Shown here piece after piece: positions 17,757-27,934 of a stretch of DNA of 64,000 nucleotides. The DNA is from Comamonas testosteroni (GTDB lineage Bacteria > Pseudomonadota > Gammaproteobacteria > Burkholderiales > Burkholderiaceae_C). Position numbers and translations under genes: made by a program. The stretch is from contig NZ_CP043568.1 in assembly GCF_014076415.1 (NCBI RefSeq), positions 4,464,001 to 4,528,000 on the forward strand. The letters are read 5' to 3'. Every line of letters starts with the position of its first letter. Position 1 is the first letter of the stretch. A model generated the notes under the pieces. The model had not been told where the DNA came from, ran no database searches, and was given only the letters and a program-made list of their open reading frames with translations.

Positions 17757-18047
17757 CTATGGCTTGGTTGTAATGAACAGCAGCAGGCAAAACAGCGCCG
17801 GTGCCAGCGCATCCAGCCCACTGGCCCAGTTCCATACCCTGGGATCAAACCCTCCCCACCAGGGCATGCCCGTGCGGCGCCCGCCTGCAAACGCCTGAAT
17901 CCAGCGGTATTCGGCTTGGGTGTGCTCGCGCGCCAGCCACCAGCTGCAGGCCAGCGCGCCACCGAGCCACCAATTGCCCGCTACCAGGCCGACCAGAGCC
18001 TGTACCAGCATTGCAATCAGGGCATGAATCAAAGGTGTCCAGTCCAT
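17757..18047 (-). CDS. Small phage membrane protein in the lysis cassette
   Basis: A 96-residue protein with two to three hydrophobic segments (LIHALIAMLVQALVGLVAG; WWLGGALACSWWLA; ALAPALFCLLLFIT). It could be a holin with the next gene as partner. Trp-rich. No family was recognised. It sits 9 bp before the next gene. Confidence 0.65.
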   Translation of the reverse strand: MDWTPLIHALIAMLVQALVGLVAGNWWLGGALACSWWLAREHTQAEYRWIQAFAGGRRTGMPWWGGFDPRVWNWASGLDALAPALFCLLLFITTKP

Positions 18048-18049
18048 GG

Positions 18050-18619
18050 CTACAGCTCCAGCGCGTGCGCGTAGATAAAGCGCTCATCCACCTGTTGAGC
18101 CGTAAGCCCGAGCTGCTCGGCAACCCACAGCACCGTGGGGCTGTAGCGCTTCCAGTTCAAGACCTCATTCATGGCCGCATCGAGCATGGTCTGCTGCTCG
18201 GTATCCGTGAGCGATTCACGCAGCTGCTGCAGGCGATCCCAGAGAGATACGCCTTGCCCATCCACCTGGTGCATCAGGGCCAGCTTGGCTTGCCAGCGAG
18301 CCACCTCGGTCGGTACTCGAGGCGGTTGCGACTCGCTGCTGCCAGCGAAGACGCGGTCTGGGTTCTCGGGCGGCTCGATCTCGAACTGCTGCAGCTCTGG
18401 AATGCGATCGCTCAGGTTGATGTGGAAGCCGGGCACTGGCGCCATCACTGGGACTTCTCCATCCTGTGTCTGAATCAGTTCGCCGGTTGGTCGAAAAATC
18501 ACGCCAACCACATCCACAGCCACAGCACCGATATAGGCGGGCAGGCCGTCATCAACAATCCAGCTGTCCAGCGCGGAACGTGCCGCAGATTCCATTGGGA
18601 AACGTAAATACGCGGTCAT
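18050..18619 (-). CDS. Hypothetical protein after tail fiber, possible fiber assembly or attached protein
   Basis: A 189-residue soluble protein. Position directly after a fiber gene (ATGA overlap) resembles tail-fiber assembly genes, and the conserved-looking part (LWDRLQQLRESLTDTEQQTMLDAAMNEVL) is helical. I did not recognise a family. Confidence 0.6.
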   Translation of the reverse strand: MTAYLRFPMESAARSALDSWIVDDGLPAYIGAVAVDVVGVIFRPTGELIQTQDGEVPVMAPVPGFHINLSDRIPELQQFEIEPPENPDRVFAGSSESQPPRVPTEVARWQAKLALMHQVDGQGVSLWDRLQQLRESLTDTEQQTMLDAAMNEVLNWKRYSPTVLWVAEQLGLTAQQVDERFIYAHALEL

Positions 18620-19845
18620 GCCGTGATCCTTTGCAGTTGGCTATCGGTAATGCGGGCGGCGTAGAGCGCACACCTCTCGATGTGGCCCGAGAAAAATTGG
18701 GTATTCAGCCGGTTCCCGATATCTAGCCTGTTCATGGGAGCCGGCAAGGTTATGGCTCCACTTGGCGCGGCAAGTACACCATTGGTTGCCACCCTTGCTG
18801 AGGCCTGCCCCCAGGTAAGTGCACGAGACAGTCGGCGCAATGGCAGGATGGCGCTTTCCGCTGGCCCATACTGGAAGTTCCCAGCCGCAGTGACCACTGA
18901 AGCGATGGACCCATTGCCATTGGGGCTCAAGTGCAGGGCCACGCAGTTGGCTGTCGTGCCATCTGTCAGCGACACAAAGCGAGCATCAGCACCTGACCAG
19001 CCATTGGGCGTTGCCGCCACAACCAAAGCTCCGGCCGACACTGGAGACGACAGCTGCAACGTGACACTGTCAGCCGCCCGCGTTGCCGCCGCTGAAACAG
19101 TGGGAATATACGAAGAGGCGAAAGCACCGACCTCTGTTTGAACATTCCTGAACCACACACCTGAAACACCGTCGCCAGCGAACACCTCGGCGCCGGCACC
19201 TTCTCCAGATGCAAGAGCCAGCACAGTGCGACCAGCAGAGCCCGATGCTCCAGCCCCCAGATTAAAAGTTGCTGAGCATCGGTAGACGCCACCCCCTAGC
19301 GACCTCATGCTGGCGGATATAGCTCCACGCAGTGATGCCGCCCCCGTAAGGAGGTTAAAGGTTGCGGAAGGGAAGCTGCCCGCCTTGTTAACACAACGCA
19401 GCCAAAAGAAGTTGGCTCCATCTGCCTTCGCCTCAACTGAGATCGTGAGCAGAGTTTCATCGGCAAACCCTATGGACGAGGTAGCCGAATACAGCTCGTG
19501 TGTTCGATTCTCGGTCGTAGCGACCAGTTTCGTCATAAGGTTGGCGTCTGGGGCTCCAATGCCGACCAAGGCCGATTGCACCCAGTCCGCATGCGAAAAC
19601 TCGTTGCTGCGCCTTACCAAATTCGTGCGATCCCCCTCCACCAGCAGACCCAAGCATTTGCCGGTCGCTGGGTCGTAGTCGATACGCGGCACGCCGGCCG
19701 GAACAGTCTCCCGCACGCCAGCTGCATTCCAGCGCGTGGCGGCGGACGCACGCGTGAACGAGATACGCGGATCCACCTGCCCGCTGTTGGCGAAGTCCAG
19801 CAGCACCGCGGGACGCAACTCAGGCATATTCAGAATTGTTGCCAT
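18616..19845 (-). CDS. Tail fiber/spike receptor-binding protein with lectin-like domain
   Basis: A 409-residue protein. The N-terminus (LLDFANSGQVDPRISFTRASAATRWNA) is a recurrent phage spike/fiber opening, and the segment LGLLVEGDRTNLVRRSNEFSHADWVQS begins a jelly-roll or concanavalin-like carbohydrate-binding fold seen in such proteins. A second beta-rich lectin-like part follows after about residue 230. Probably a host-surface binder distal to the J protein. Confidence 0.72.
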   Translation of the reverse strand: MATILNMPELRPAVLLDFANSGQVDPRISFTRASAATRWNAAGVRETVPAGVPRIDYDPATGKCLGLLVEGDRTNLVRRSNEFSHADWVQSALVGIGAPDANLMTKLVATTENRTHELYSATSSIGFADETLLTISVEAKADGANFFWLRCVNKAGSFPSATFNLLTGAASLRGAISASMRSLGGGVYRCSATFNLGAGASGSAGRTVLALASGEGAGAEVFAGDGVSGVWFRNVQTEVGAFASSYIPTVSAAATRAADSVTLQLSSPVSAGALVVAATPNGWSGADARFVSLTDGTTANCVALHLSPNGNGSIASVVTAAGNFQYGPAESAILPLRRLSRALTWGQASARVATNGVLAAPSGAITLPAPMNRLDIGNRLNTQFFSGHIERCALYAARITDSQLQRITA

Positions 19846-19851
19846 ATCAGA

Positions 19852-20625
19852 TCAGCTCAAAGTAAGGGTTGCGGAACGCGCGATGCCATCGTCACCGCGC
19901 AGAAATAGCTTGATGGTTGTGTCGCTGACACGCTCGGTCCAAAAGGATCCGATGGCAGCGGGCTGGTTCTTCGAGACCATGAGCGTGCCCAAGACATCCA
20001 AGAAGGCCAGCCGACCCAGTAACTGGACGGAAGGGACCTGAGCAGGATCGGGGCCCACAGCAGAGGTAGGCACCGATGCCGCGGCAGCTGCATTGATGGC
20101 ATCTTGCTGAGCCGTGCTGACCGGCGCCTTGGTCACTGCATTGCCGGTGGGCGTGCCATCTGCAGCGATCTGCAGATGCGCAACCCCGCCGGTTACCAGC
20201 TGCAGAACATCGGACCCAGGCAAGTTCAGGCCAGTGTTTTCGTCGGCCGCACCACGCACACTGGGAATCAGCTGCAGCGTCTGCCCCGATCCCGTAGTGG
20301 TACCCGCAGGAAACTTGCCGGCCCCAGCGCCATCTCGCACCGCCTGATAGCTGTTGACCAGCGCAGCAGCCTGCGCAGCCAGATCACGCAAATAGCCTTG
20401 GGTGGGCATGATTGCGTAGGCTTGGACCGTGGCCGTGCTGCCTTTGTAGTTAGGGCTGATGCGCAAGCTGGTGCCGCTCACGATGGACGTGATCTCATAG
20501 ACCTGCGCGTCAGGCCCCAGGAAGGTTTCACCAACCGCTGCACCATCCACCCATGAGGTGCCTGTGCCGGTGATGACGTTGCTGTTGTTGGTCACCGCGA
20601 CGGTGCCAGTTCTGTACCATGCCAT
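19852..20625 (-). CDS. Phage tail fiber protein
   Basis: A 257-residue protein with an N-terminal beta-rich tip-attachment-like domain (WYRTGTVAVTNNSNVITGTG...YRISPNYKGST-like order) and an Ala-rich middle with a repeated GTGT/SGTS pattern. Similar proteins follow J in lambda-like phages. Located between J and the lectin-like fiber. Confidence 0.72.
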   Translation of the reverse strand: MAWYRTGTVAVTNNSNVITGTGTSWVDGAAVGETFLGPDAQVYEITSIVSGTSLRISPNYKGSTATVQAYAIMPTQGYLRDLAAQAAALVNSYQAVRDGAGAGKFPAGTTTGSGQTLQLIPSVRGAADENTGLNLPGSDVLQLVTGGVAHLQIAADGTPTGNAVTKAPVSTAQQDAINAAAAASVPTSAVGPDPAQVPSVQLLGRLAFLDVLGTLMVSKNQPAAIGSFWTERVSDTTIKLFLRGDDGIARSATLTLS

Positions 20626-20642
20626 TTAGCAGTCCTTCATGG

Positions 20643-23600
20643 TTATCTCTTGATCGAGATGGTTGTGATCTTGATGTTGTTCAGCGAGCGCTGACCTTCG
20701 GGCGAATTGCGTGAAATCGGCGGCATATTCACGAGCACACCGGTGGCCCCCAAGGGCACCGCGAACATGGGAGTGATGACGTAATTCCCAATGCCCTGAA
20801 AGACCTCTACGGATGCAGTCCCCATATAAGAGCCATTGGCATAAAACTGCAGCTCTACGCGGGCATAAGCGCCCGGATAGAGAACGCCCACAGCCGAACT
20901 GTTTTCCCCGTCACCCCTATAGGCCATGACATACAGGCCGTCGCCACCGATGTTGTTCACCCATTCCAGATAGATGATGTTTTGATACTCTGGAGACACT
21001 GCAAACTCATCGAGCTTCCGACTGACGGACACGAAAAATGCAACATTGCCGCGCCACCGCGGAGTCACGGAAGTAAGAGCTCCGCTCTTGATCTGCAGGG
21101 TGTCAATGATGTTGGCCTGGTGGACGGTCATCACACCACCAACGACATTGAAGCCCGGCGTGTAAATATCACCATCGGCAGTGACTTGCAGATACTTGCC
21201 GTTGTTGGCATTCCCGATCAGCAGGCCGCTTGGCCCAAGATGGAAGCCACTTTGCCCAGCTGCAGGCCAGCCGTAGCCCGTATAGGCACCGCCGTTGATC
21301 TGCCCTCGGATGTTGAGGCCGTTGAAATAGGCCTCTCCGTTGGCCCGAATCGCCCAGCCCGTGCCAGTAGGCCCGTAAACGCCGTTCCAATTGCTGGAAT
21401 GCAGCTCATTGCTTGCAATCGTGACGCCCCCCACCTGCCCCGATGAGGCATACACGGTCCCGCGCACGATCACCCCCGAGAACTCTGCCATGCCGTCTGG
21501 TCGCAGCGTCCAGCCGCTGGAGCCGGCCACGTAGTTGCTGGATTTCAGGGTGCCGCCAATCACGCCATTGCCGGCAGTGAGCTGACTGGCACTGATAGCC
21601 GTGGCCTGCACCTTGTCCGCAAACAGCGAGCCGAAGCGACCTAGCAGCACGTCGACATTGCCAATTCGCGCGGAGTCCATGAAAACCCCAGCAGGTACCA
21701 GTTGGCCGTTAATCACCTGGTCCTGCGGCTGCACGTAAAACGGTACGCTGGACTTGGACCCATCAGGTGCGGCGATCCAAAACGAGTCCGTCGCAAATGC
21801 AACAGCAATCTTGGCACCCTCCTCGCCCTCTGCGGCGCCGGTGATCTGCATGCCACCCACCACCACCTGCCCCCCGCTGGCCACCTGCACGGCCAGTGAG
21901 TATTTGGCAGCCAGATACCCATTGATGCCGGCCTGTGCCGTGAACTGCTGCTGCACTGCTGCATGGTTATCACCCACGATGGCCGCCAGTTGTGCGCGCT
22001 GTGCGGCCTCTGCTGCGATGTCCGTAGCCCTTGTTTGGGACTCGGCGGTGATCTGGGACTGAATCGCCTCCTGATCTGTTTGCACCTTGGCCGCAAGCTG
22101 CTGGCGGGCACCGGCTTCGGCCGCATCTGCGTCTGCGCGTGCTTGCCTCTCCTCCTGAATCTGGGCCTGAGTCTGCTCCTGCCCGCGCTGCACCTGTACC
22201 GCCAAAGCGGCTCGAGTCGCCGACTCTGCTGCATCGTTGTCGGCCCGCACGCGGGACTCCTCCGCCAGCGCCGCCTTTTGCCCATCCACCATGGCCGCCA
22301 ATTGGGTGCGCTGCAGAGCCTCCGCACTCAAGCCTTCCTGGATCTGCGTGGCCAGCTCAGACTTGGCCAGAGCCAGTGTTGCCCTGGCCTCCTCCTTATT
22401 GCGCTCACCAGTCAGGATGTCTTGCAACAGCGCCTGCGCCGTGCGCTCGCTCTCTTTTTGGCTCAATGCCCGAGATGCCGAGATCTGGCTTTCGCGCGAG
22501 GCGGTCTCTGCACGGTCACCCTCAACACGGGCGGTGGCTTCATCCGTGATCTGGGCCTGCAGTAAGGACTGTGCCTGCTCCACTACTGCCGCCAACTGCT
22601 GGCGGGCCTGCGCTTCAGCCGCGTCGCCAGCGGATCGAGCGCTTTGTTCGTTGGTGATTTGCGACGAGAGCGAGGCATCCACACCATCGAGCCGGGTGGC
22701 CAGCTGCTGGCGGGCCAGGGCTTCGGCCTGATCACCCGCCACGCGGGCAGACTGCTCTGCCGTGACTTGTGCAGCCAGATCGCTGTCCTTGCCATCCAAG
22801 CGGGCGGCCAGAGCGCTGCGGGCAGCTGCCTCGGCTTCATCGGCGGCAATGCGGGCATTGCGCTCGTCTGTCACTTGCGCGCCCAGGGCGCTTTCCGCCT
22901 GCTGCAGCTGTGCGGCCAGTTGCTGCCGGGCCGTGGCTTCGGCACTGTCCGCCGTGGCGCGGGTCAAGGCCTCCTCCTCCAGCAACGCCGCCAGCGTGTC
23001 GGTCTCGCCCTGCATTTGCGCGCGCAGGGCTTCACGCTGTGCCGCTTCGGCCGCATCGCCATTGGCTCGGGCCGTTTCCTCGGCCTCAATCGCGGCAGCC
23101 GTTTGCTGCTGGTGGCCCTGCACCGTGGCCGCCAGGGCTTGGCGTTGGCTGGCCTCGGCTGCATCCGCCGTTGCGCGCGTCAGCGATTCCTGCTCCAGTG
23201 CTGCCGCTTGCTGGCCCACGGTTGCCGCCAGCTGAGTGCGTGCCGCCGCCTCTGCTGACAGCCCTTCCTGTATCGAAGCGCTCAGTTGGTTGCGCGCAAA
23301 CGCCAGGGCATCCTGGGCCTGCACCCGGTTGTATTCACCGTTCAGGATGTCCTGCAGCAGAGCTTGTGCGGTCTTGTCTGATTCACGCTGCAACTTGCTC
23401 ACAGCAGTTACCGTAGCCGTGATAGCTGGCACATCCAACGCCGACAAGGTCAACTCGGCACTGCCAAGCCTGGTTTGCAGAGCGTCTTGGGCGGCCTCAT
23501 ACTCGGCCCGCGTCACGCGCAAAGCGATCTGCGCGCCCAGGGCATCGAGATTGCTTTCTGCGGTGGTCAGCCGGGCAACCGCATTCTGCAACTCAAGTGC

Positions 23601-26600
23601 CTCGGCCTTACTGCTGAGCGTGCCGTTGATGCTGTCGAGCTGCTGCACCACATTGATGAGGCGTGCATCCAGCCCCTCATACAGCAGCAGATCTGCCGGC
23701 GAAAGCACTGCCTCGGCAATCCTTCCGTCCACGTATGCCGTGGAAGCCTTGAGCTGCAACTGACCAGACAGCGCATCCAGCAGCACCTCCAGATTGGTGA
23801 CCTGGGTTTTGGTGGTCTCTAGCCCATAGATCTTGACCTGGCCAGTAGCTGGATCGACATACACACCAGCATCGGTGATGCGCTCGAGCGCAGCGTCGGC
23901 AGCCAGCGCAGCTTCCAGCAAGCCTGTGGCCATATCCTCCATATTGCCGCGCACCTGCTGGTTCAGCGCATCTTGCTGAGCTGCTGCGGTCACCAGGCTT
24001 TTGCCCAGCGGACCGCCCTCAATGTCAATCAGATCAAGGCGCTTGAGATCTACCTGCGCCACAGACTCCAACTGCTCTAGGCTGAAATCGTTGAGCGCGT
24101 CAATGCGATCAAAGTCGATCAGATCAATCTGGTCGATCTTGTCCACCACTATCGGCGTGAGCTGCTCTGGCCCAACCTTTCCAGCCAACACCTCCAGCAG
24201 GCCGGCCACATCCTCGCCCGTAACTGCGGCTACGGGGCCAACCCAGCTCCCCGGCACACCATCGACACTGACGTTGCGAGCCCAGATATTCCAGCTTTGT
24301 GCCGGCTTGGCACTGAAGCTGATAGGCCCTGCATAGCCCTCGCCCACCTGGGCGGCTTGCTGCAGATCAGCACCCTGCCCGGCCCAGATCTCCGTGCGGG
24401 CATGACCATGACCCACGGTATAGAGTGGGACATCCCATGCCACCTGCACCGAAGTGAGCATGCCTGTCGCCATCAAGCCTGTTACCAAGGGTGGAGGCGT
24501 CAGATCCGGCTGCTGGATCTGGTCAAAGCTCTGATCCAGATTGATGGAAAAGCGCACGATACCGTTGGCCAGCTGCCCGGCTGTATCGATCGCGCGCAGG
24601 CCGAAGGTCCACACTCCCGCCTGGGGCTTGCTCGCCTCAAACTGAGCGGTATAGATGTCGTCAGCCTCACCCAGAGGCTGCATGGCATCCCACATGTCCA
24701 CGCTCAGCGGGATATCGCCCGGCAGGTAGCGGATCTGCACACCGGCCAATGCGGCAGGCTTGTCGCCGGCGTACATCCAGGCAAAGCGGCGCAGACCGCC
24801 GGTGACCTGTTGGACCACAAAGGTGCCAGGATTGCGAGGCGGCACCTGCGTCATTGTGGTGATGTAGAGCTTCTCGGCAGACTGTCCGGCCTTGCCGCTG
24901 GCATTGAACGGCCGCACGACAATCAACCACTCCCCCGCCCCATCGATGCGGAAGGTGCTGCGGGCGCCCTGGGCGTTGCCGTCCACCAGGCGCAGCTCGG
25001 AGCCGTCACGGCCGGCCCACACCTGGGCATGGTCGCAATCGCCCTCTACGTCCCAGACGCAGGACAGCTCATACCACTCAGTATCGCCCTGCAGATTGAC
25101 CTTTTCGGACACGCGCAAGTTCTTGACCACGGGGCGGCCCAGCTGGGGAATGCTGCTCTGGTTGGGCGCGGGCACATAGGTGCCGTTGAGCACGTAGTCC
25201 CAGAACTCGGGCCCTTCGGGCACGGCCGTGATGCGCGCGCCCTTCAGATCCGACTCGGGATCGATGCCAGTCACGCGCACGCGATAGCCTGGCGTGGCCT
25301 TGAAGTCATAGCACCACAGGGTGTCGTGCGCGGGGTTGCCGACGCCTTCGCCGGGGAAGTCCAGATCTGCGGGCCATTCGCCCACCAGGGTGACAACATC
25401 CGACTCAGACGCCAGCGGCTGCACGGGCCACACACGGTAGTCACGCGCGCCAGGCACACGCAGGCCGATGTAGGCAGAGGCCAGGGCCGGCACCGGCTCA
25501 TCCAGGGTCAATTGCACCTGGGCGCCGATGCGCTTGGCAGCCATCACCCTGCCGCCAAAGCCCCATTGCGTCAGGTCATGGGAGACCGACAGCACCGACA
25601 GTCGGCGATAGTCCAGATGCTCAATGTCTGCCGTGTAGTGCACGGTCTTGTACTGGTACAGGCTCTGGGCCAGGTGGTAACGAGCCATGACGGCGGCGTG
25701 CTGCTCGCTGGTGATGCCCTCACCTGTCACGCGGGCCGGGCTCAGCATGGTGGTCACGCCGGGGGCCATCACGCGCAGGGTCGTCATCTCCCATGTGTCG
25801 CGATTCAGCCATTGGTACTCGATGCCGTCAGCGGCGTTGCTCAGCGCGTAATCCACGCTGAAACCGCCCTTGAGCATATTGGCCATGTTGACCACAGCGC
25901 TGTTGGGCTGGCCGTTGGTCACAAAGACGGCCGTGGGCCGGCTGCCATCGGTCCAGGCAAATTCGCCCATACCGGCCAGGGCGACCTCTTCGCAGAAGGC
26001 GCCCAGAGACACGTTGGAAGTAATCCACTTGTCGTAGGTGTAGCCACGCGCCTCGCAGTGCAGCATGAAAGCCTTCAGGCCCTCGATGTCGATTTGCTCG
26101 TCAGACAGGCCAAAGCCAAACTGCAGGATGCGCTTCCCTTGGAAGTCCGTCACCCACACGCCGCGCAGTGTCTGCAGCAGGATGGCTCCAGGGTTGGACA
26201 GACCATCAGCGCGGGTGGTGGCCGTGGCCCAGCCGGTACCCGTCCAGATCGGCATAGGCTTGGCGCGATAGGTGGCACGCACTTGATCCAGGCTGCCGCT
26301 GAGCTGGCCGGAGGCACGGATCTTGATGCCGATGCGCCCCCACTGGCTGTAATCGGTGGTGTCGGCCTGCACACTCTTGAGAGACACCCAGGAAAACTTG
26401 CAGGCGTCGCCAGAGCCGCCATCGTTCCAGCGCGGCAGGCCCAGCTTGGCACGCACCTCATACTGGCCGGGCGCCACATCAAACGATAAGGTGCGGCGCA
26501 GCACATCGGTGCTGGCATTGCTCAGCGTGCTGCTGCTCAGCGTAGTCCAGGCAGGGGCACCGACTAAACGAGCCTGAATCGTCAGATCGACCCAGTTGGC

Positions 26601-27539
26601 ATTGATGTTGCCTTTGCCGCCTACGTCATACAACTGCCCCTCAATGTCCAGCTGCAGCACGCCTGCCCCCGCAGATCCCGTGCGCGTGATCCAGTCACCG
26701 CCATTCACAAACTCGGCGCCGGCGACAGCATCCACATTGCTGTATAGCGGCACGCTCTGGCTTGCCATGCCGGAAAATCCGTTGTAGTAGACGCTCACAT
26801 CGGAGTAGTTACCGATGGGCGTATCACCGATGGCGAGATCTGCAGCGCTGTGCACATTGATGCCGCCGAGCAAGATGGTGCTCAGGTACTGGTCGTCGCC
26901 CTCGTACCATGCATAGGCCTTGCTGGCCAGGTCGGGCGTCACACGCATCTCACCCCAAAGCACGGGGATAGGCTCATACGGCCGTGCGGTGTTTCGCTGA
27001 TCGCTCAGACTGTAGATCTGCTTCTGGGCCAGAGACTGTACCGACGGGATCTTGGGGCCCAGAACCTTGTTGATCAGCACCGAGCCCGCAATGAAGACAC
27101 CGGCCTGAATGGCAGAGATCCAAGTGCCCGCTGCCGCTGCCACATAGGTGCCGCCTGCAGCGCCATAGATTGCAGAGGCTATCCCGCCGGAAAAGTAGGT
27201 CAGTGCGGCAAGAGCCACCAGCTGCAGGGCGGAGCGGCGCAGCACAGCGCGGCATGCGATCAACTGCCCATGCTTGGGGAAGGTCCGCGCCCACATGGCC
27301 TGAGGCACCACGGCCCCACCAATCATGACGGTCCAGGCGCCCGAGCGAATTCCCGGCACATGGCGATCGAGGAAAGAATCCAGGCTCTCACCAGGCTGCA
27401 GGTCTGCCGGCACGTTGCGCTGACCGTCCAACGTCAGCGCATTGGGCGAGACGACCAGACGCCCCGCCATGTCCAGCACATCGGCGGAGACTCCGCCAAC
27501 GGCAGCCACAGCAGCAGATTCAGCGCGATTCAGTTCCAT
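20643..27539 (-). CDS. Tail tip host-specificity protein (lambda J-like) with long coiled-coil repeats
   Basis: A 2298-residue protein, about twice lambda J. The N-terminal part has the J order: hub domains, Trp-rich GDTPIGNYSDVSVYYNGF, and FNIII-like modules. Between about residues 1350 and 1880 there are two copies of an ~80-residue module (TAQALLQDIL...IQEGLSAEA) and ten Ala-rich repeats of 36 residues, a likely trimeric coiled-coil shaft. The C-terminal 400 residues hold a DUF1983-like region and a receptor-facing tip. It determines adsorption. It overlaps the upstream NlpC/P60 gene by 10 bp. Confidence 0.9.
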   Translation of the reverse strand: MELNRAESAAVAAVGGVSADVLDMAGRLVVSPNALTLDGQRNVPADLQPGESLDSFLDRHVPGIRSGAWTVMIGGAVVPQAMWARTFPKHGQLIACRAVLRRSALQLVALAALTYFSGGIASAIYGAAGGTYVAAAAGTWISAIQAGVFIAGSVLINKVLGPKIPSVQSLAQKQIYSLSDQRNTARPYEPIPVLWGEMRVTPDLASKAYAWYEGDDQYLSTILLGGINVHSAADLAIGDTPIGNYSDVSVYYNGFSGMASQSVPLYSNVDAVAGAEFVNGGDWITRTGSAGAGVLQLDIEGQLYDVGGKGNINANWVDLTIQARLVGAPAWTTLSSSTLSNASTDVLRRTLSFDVAPGQYEVRAKLGLPRWNDGGSGDACKFSWVSLKSVQADTTDYSQWGRIGIKIRASGQLSGSLDQVRATYRAKPMPIWTGTGWATATTRADGLSNPGAILLQTLRGVWVTDFQGKRILQFGFGLSDEQIDIEGLKAFMLHCEARGYTYDKWITSNVSLGAFCEEVALAGMGEFAWTDGSRPTAVFVTNGQPNSAVVNMANMLKGGFSVDYALSNAADGIEYQWLNRDTWEMTTLRVMAPGVTTMLSPARVTGEGITSEQHAAVMARYHLAQSLYQYKTVHYTADIEHLDYRRLSVLSVSHDLTQWGFGGRVMAAKRIGAQVQLTLDEPVPALASAYIGLRVPGARDYRVWPVQPLASESDVVTLVGEWPADLDFPGEGVGNPAHDTLWCYDFKATPGYRVRVTGIDPESDLKGARITAVPEGPEFWDYVLNGTYVPAPNQSSIPQLGRPVVKNLRVSEKVNLQGDTEWYELSCVWDVEGDCDHAQVWAGRDGSELRLVDGNAQGARSTFRIDGAGEWLIVVRPFNASGKAGQSAEKLYITTMTQVPPRNPGTFVVQQVTGGLRRFAWMYAGDKPAALAGVQIRYLPGDIPLSVDMWDAMQPLGEADDIYTAQFEASKPQAGVWTFGLRAIDTAGQLANGIVRFSINLDQSFDQIQQPDLTPPPLVTGLMATGMLTSVQVAWDVPLYTVGHGHARTEIWAGQGADLQQAAQVGEGYAGPISFSAKPAQSWNIWARNVSVDGVPGSWVGPVAAVTGEDVAGLLEVLAGKVGPEQLTPIVVDKIDQIDLIDFDRIDALNDFSLEQLESVAQVDLKRLDLIDIEGGPLGKSLVTAAAQQDALNQQVRGNMEDMATGLLEAALAADAALERITDAGVYVDPATGQVKIYGLETTKTQVTNLEVLLDALSGQLQLKASTAYVDGRIAEAVLSPADLLLYEGLDARLINVVQQLDSINGTLSSKAEALELQNAVARLTTAESNLDALGAQIALRVTRAEYEAAQDALQTRLGSAELTLSALDVPAITATVTAVSKLQRESDKTAQALLQDILNGEYNRVQAQDALAFARNQLSASIQEGLSAEAAARTQLAATVGQQAAALEQESLTRATADAAEASQRQALAATVQGHQQQTAAAIEAEETARANGDAAEAAQREALRAQMQGETDTLAALLEEEALTRATADSAEATARQQLAAQLQQAESALGAQVTDERNARIAADEAEAAARSALAARLDGKDSDLAAQVTAEQSARVAGDQAEALARQQLATRLDGVDASLSSQITNEQSARSAGDAAEAQARQQLAAVVEQAQSLLQAQITDEATARVEGDRAETASRESQISASRALSQKESERTAQALLQDILTGERNKEEARATLALAKSELATQIQEGLSAEALQRTQLAAMVDGQKAALAEESRVRADNDAAESATRAALAVQVQRGQEQTQAQIQEERQARADADAAEAGARQQLAAKVQTDQEAIQSQITAESQTRATDIAAEAAQRAQLAAIVGDNHAAVQQQFTAQAGINGYLAAKYSLAVQVASGGQVVVGGMQITGAAEGEEGAKIAVAFATDSFWIAAPDGSKSSVPFYVQPQDQVINGQLVPAGVFMDSARIGNVDVLLGRFGSLFADKVQATAISASQLTAGNGVIGGTLKSSNYVAGSSGWTLRPDGMAEFSGVIVRGTVYASSGQVGGVTIASNELHSSNWNGVYGPTGTGWAIRANGEAYFNGLNIRGQINGGAYTGYGWPAAGQSGFHLGPSGLLIGNANNGKYLQVTADGDIYTPGFNVVGGVMTVHQANIIDTLQIKSGALTSVTPRWRGNVAFFVSVSRKLDEFAVSPEYQNIIYLEWVNNIGGDGLYVMAYRGDGENSSAVGVLYPGAYARVELQFYANGSYMGTASVEVFQGIGNYVITPMFAVPLGATGVLVNMPPISRNSPEGQRSLNNIKITTISIKR

Positions 27540-27934
27540 CGGTAAAAGCCCTCAACGACCAGGCCGTAGCCCTGCAAGTCCTGCACGCGGTGCAGCACAG
27601 ACGCCCCCAACTTGTGAGAGGTGTGCAGCACATGCGGTGCGTAATTGGTAAACACGTAAATGCCGATGTGGCCGGCCTGCGCGGCATCAAAGTCGCGCAT
27701 CAGCACGGCATCACCGTCCTGGGGCTGCCCCACGGCCGTACCCAGCTCATCGCAGTAGCTGGCAATGGCGGCTGCCTGATCGACTGCCCCCAGTGGACGC
27801 GCGCGCTTTCCGGCCAGCACCACCTGACGGCCAAACAGATCGCGCTGCACCAGCAGGGCCAGGTCTGCGCAGTCCATGTGGCGCGGGCAATAGGGGATGC
27901 CGACAAATCGGTCGAGTTGCAGGGCGTCCAGCAT
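27530..27934 (-). CDS. Tail tip NlpC/P60 (C40) peptidase, lambda K-like
   Basis: A 134-residue C40 peptidase domain. The catalytic Cys is in HMDCADLALLVQRDLFG and His in AGHIGIYVF. In lambda-like tails this protein sits at the tip and may clip peptidoglycan. The ATG at 27934 overlaps the previous stop (TGATG). Confidence 0.85.
   Translation of the reverse strand: MLDALQLDRFVGIPYCPRHMDCADLALLVQRDLFGRQVVLAGKRARPLGAVDQAAAIASYCDELGTAVGQPQDGDAVLMRDFDAAQAGHIGIYVFTNYAPHVLHTSHKLGASVLHRVQDLQGYGLVVEGFYRWN

Noticed and set aside
21900..23400. Regular 108-bp periodic repeats that might suggest a CRISPR array or satellite
   Set aside because: They code for 36-residue repeats in frame within the J protein, with no identical repeats or unique spacers.
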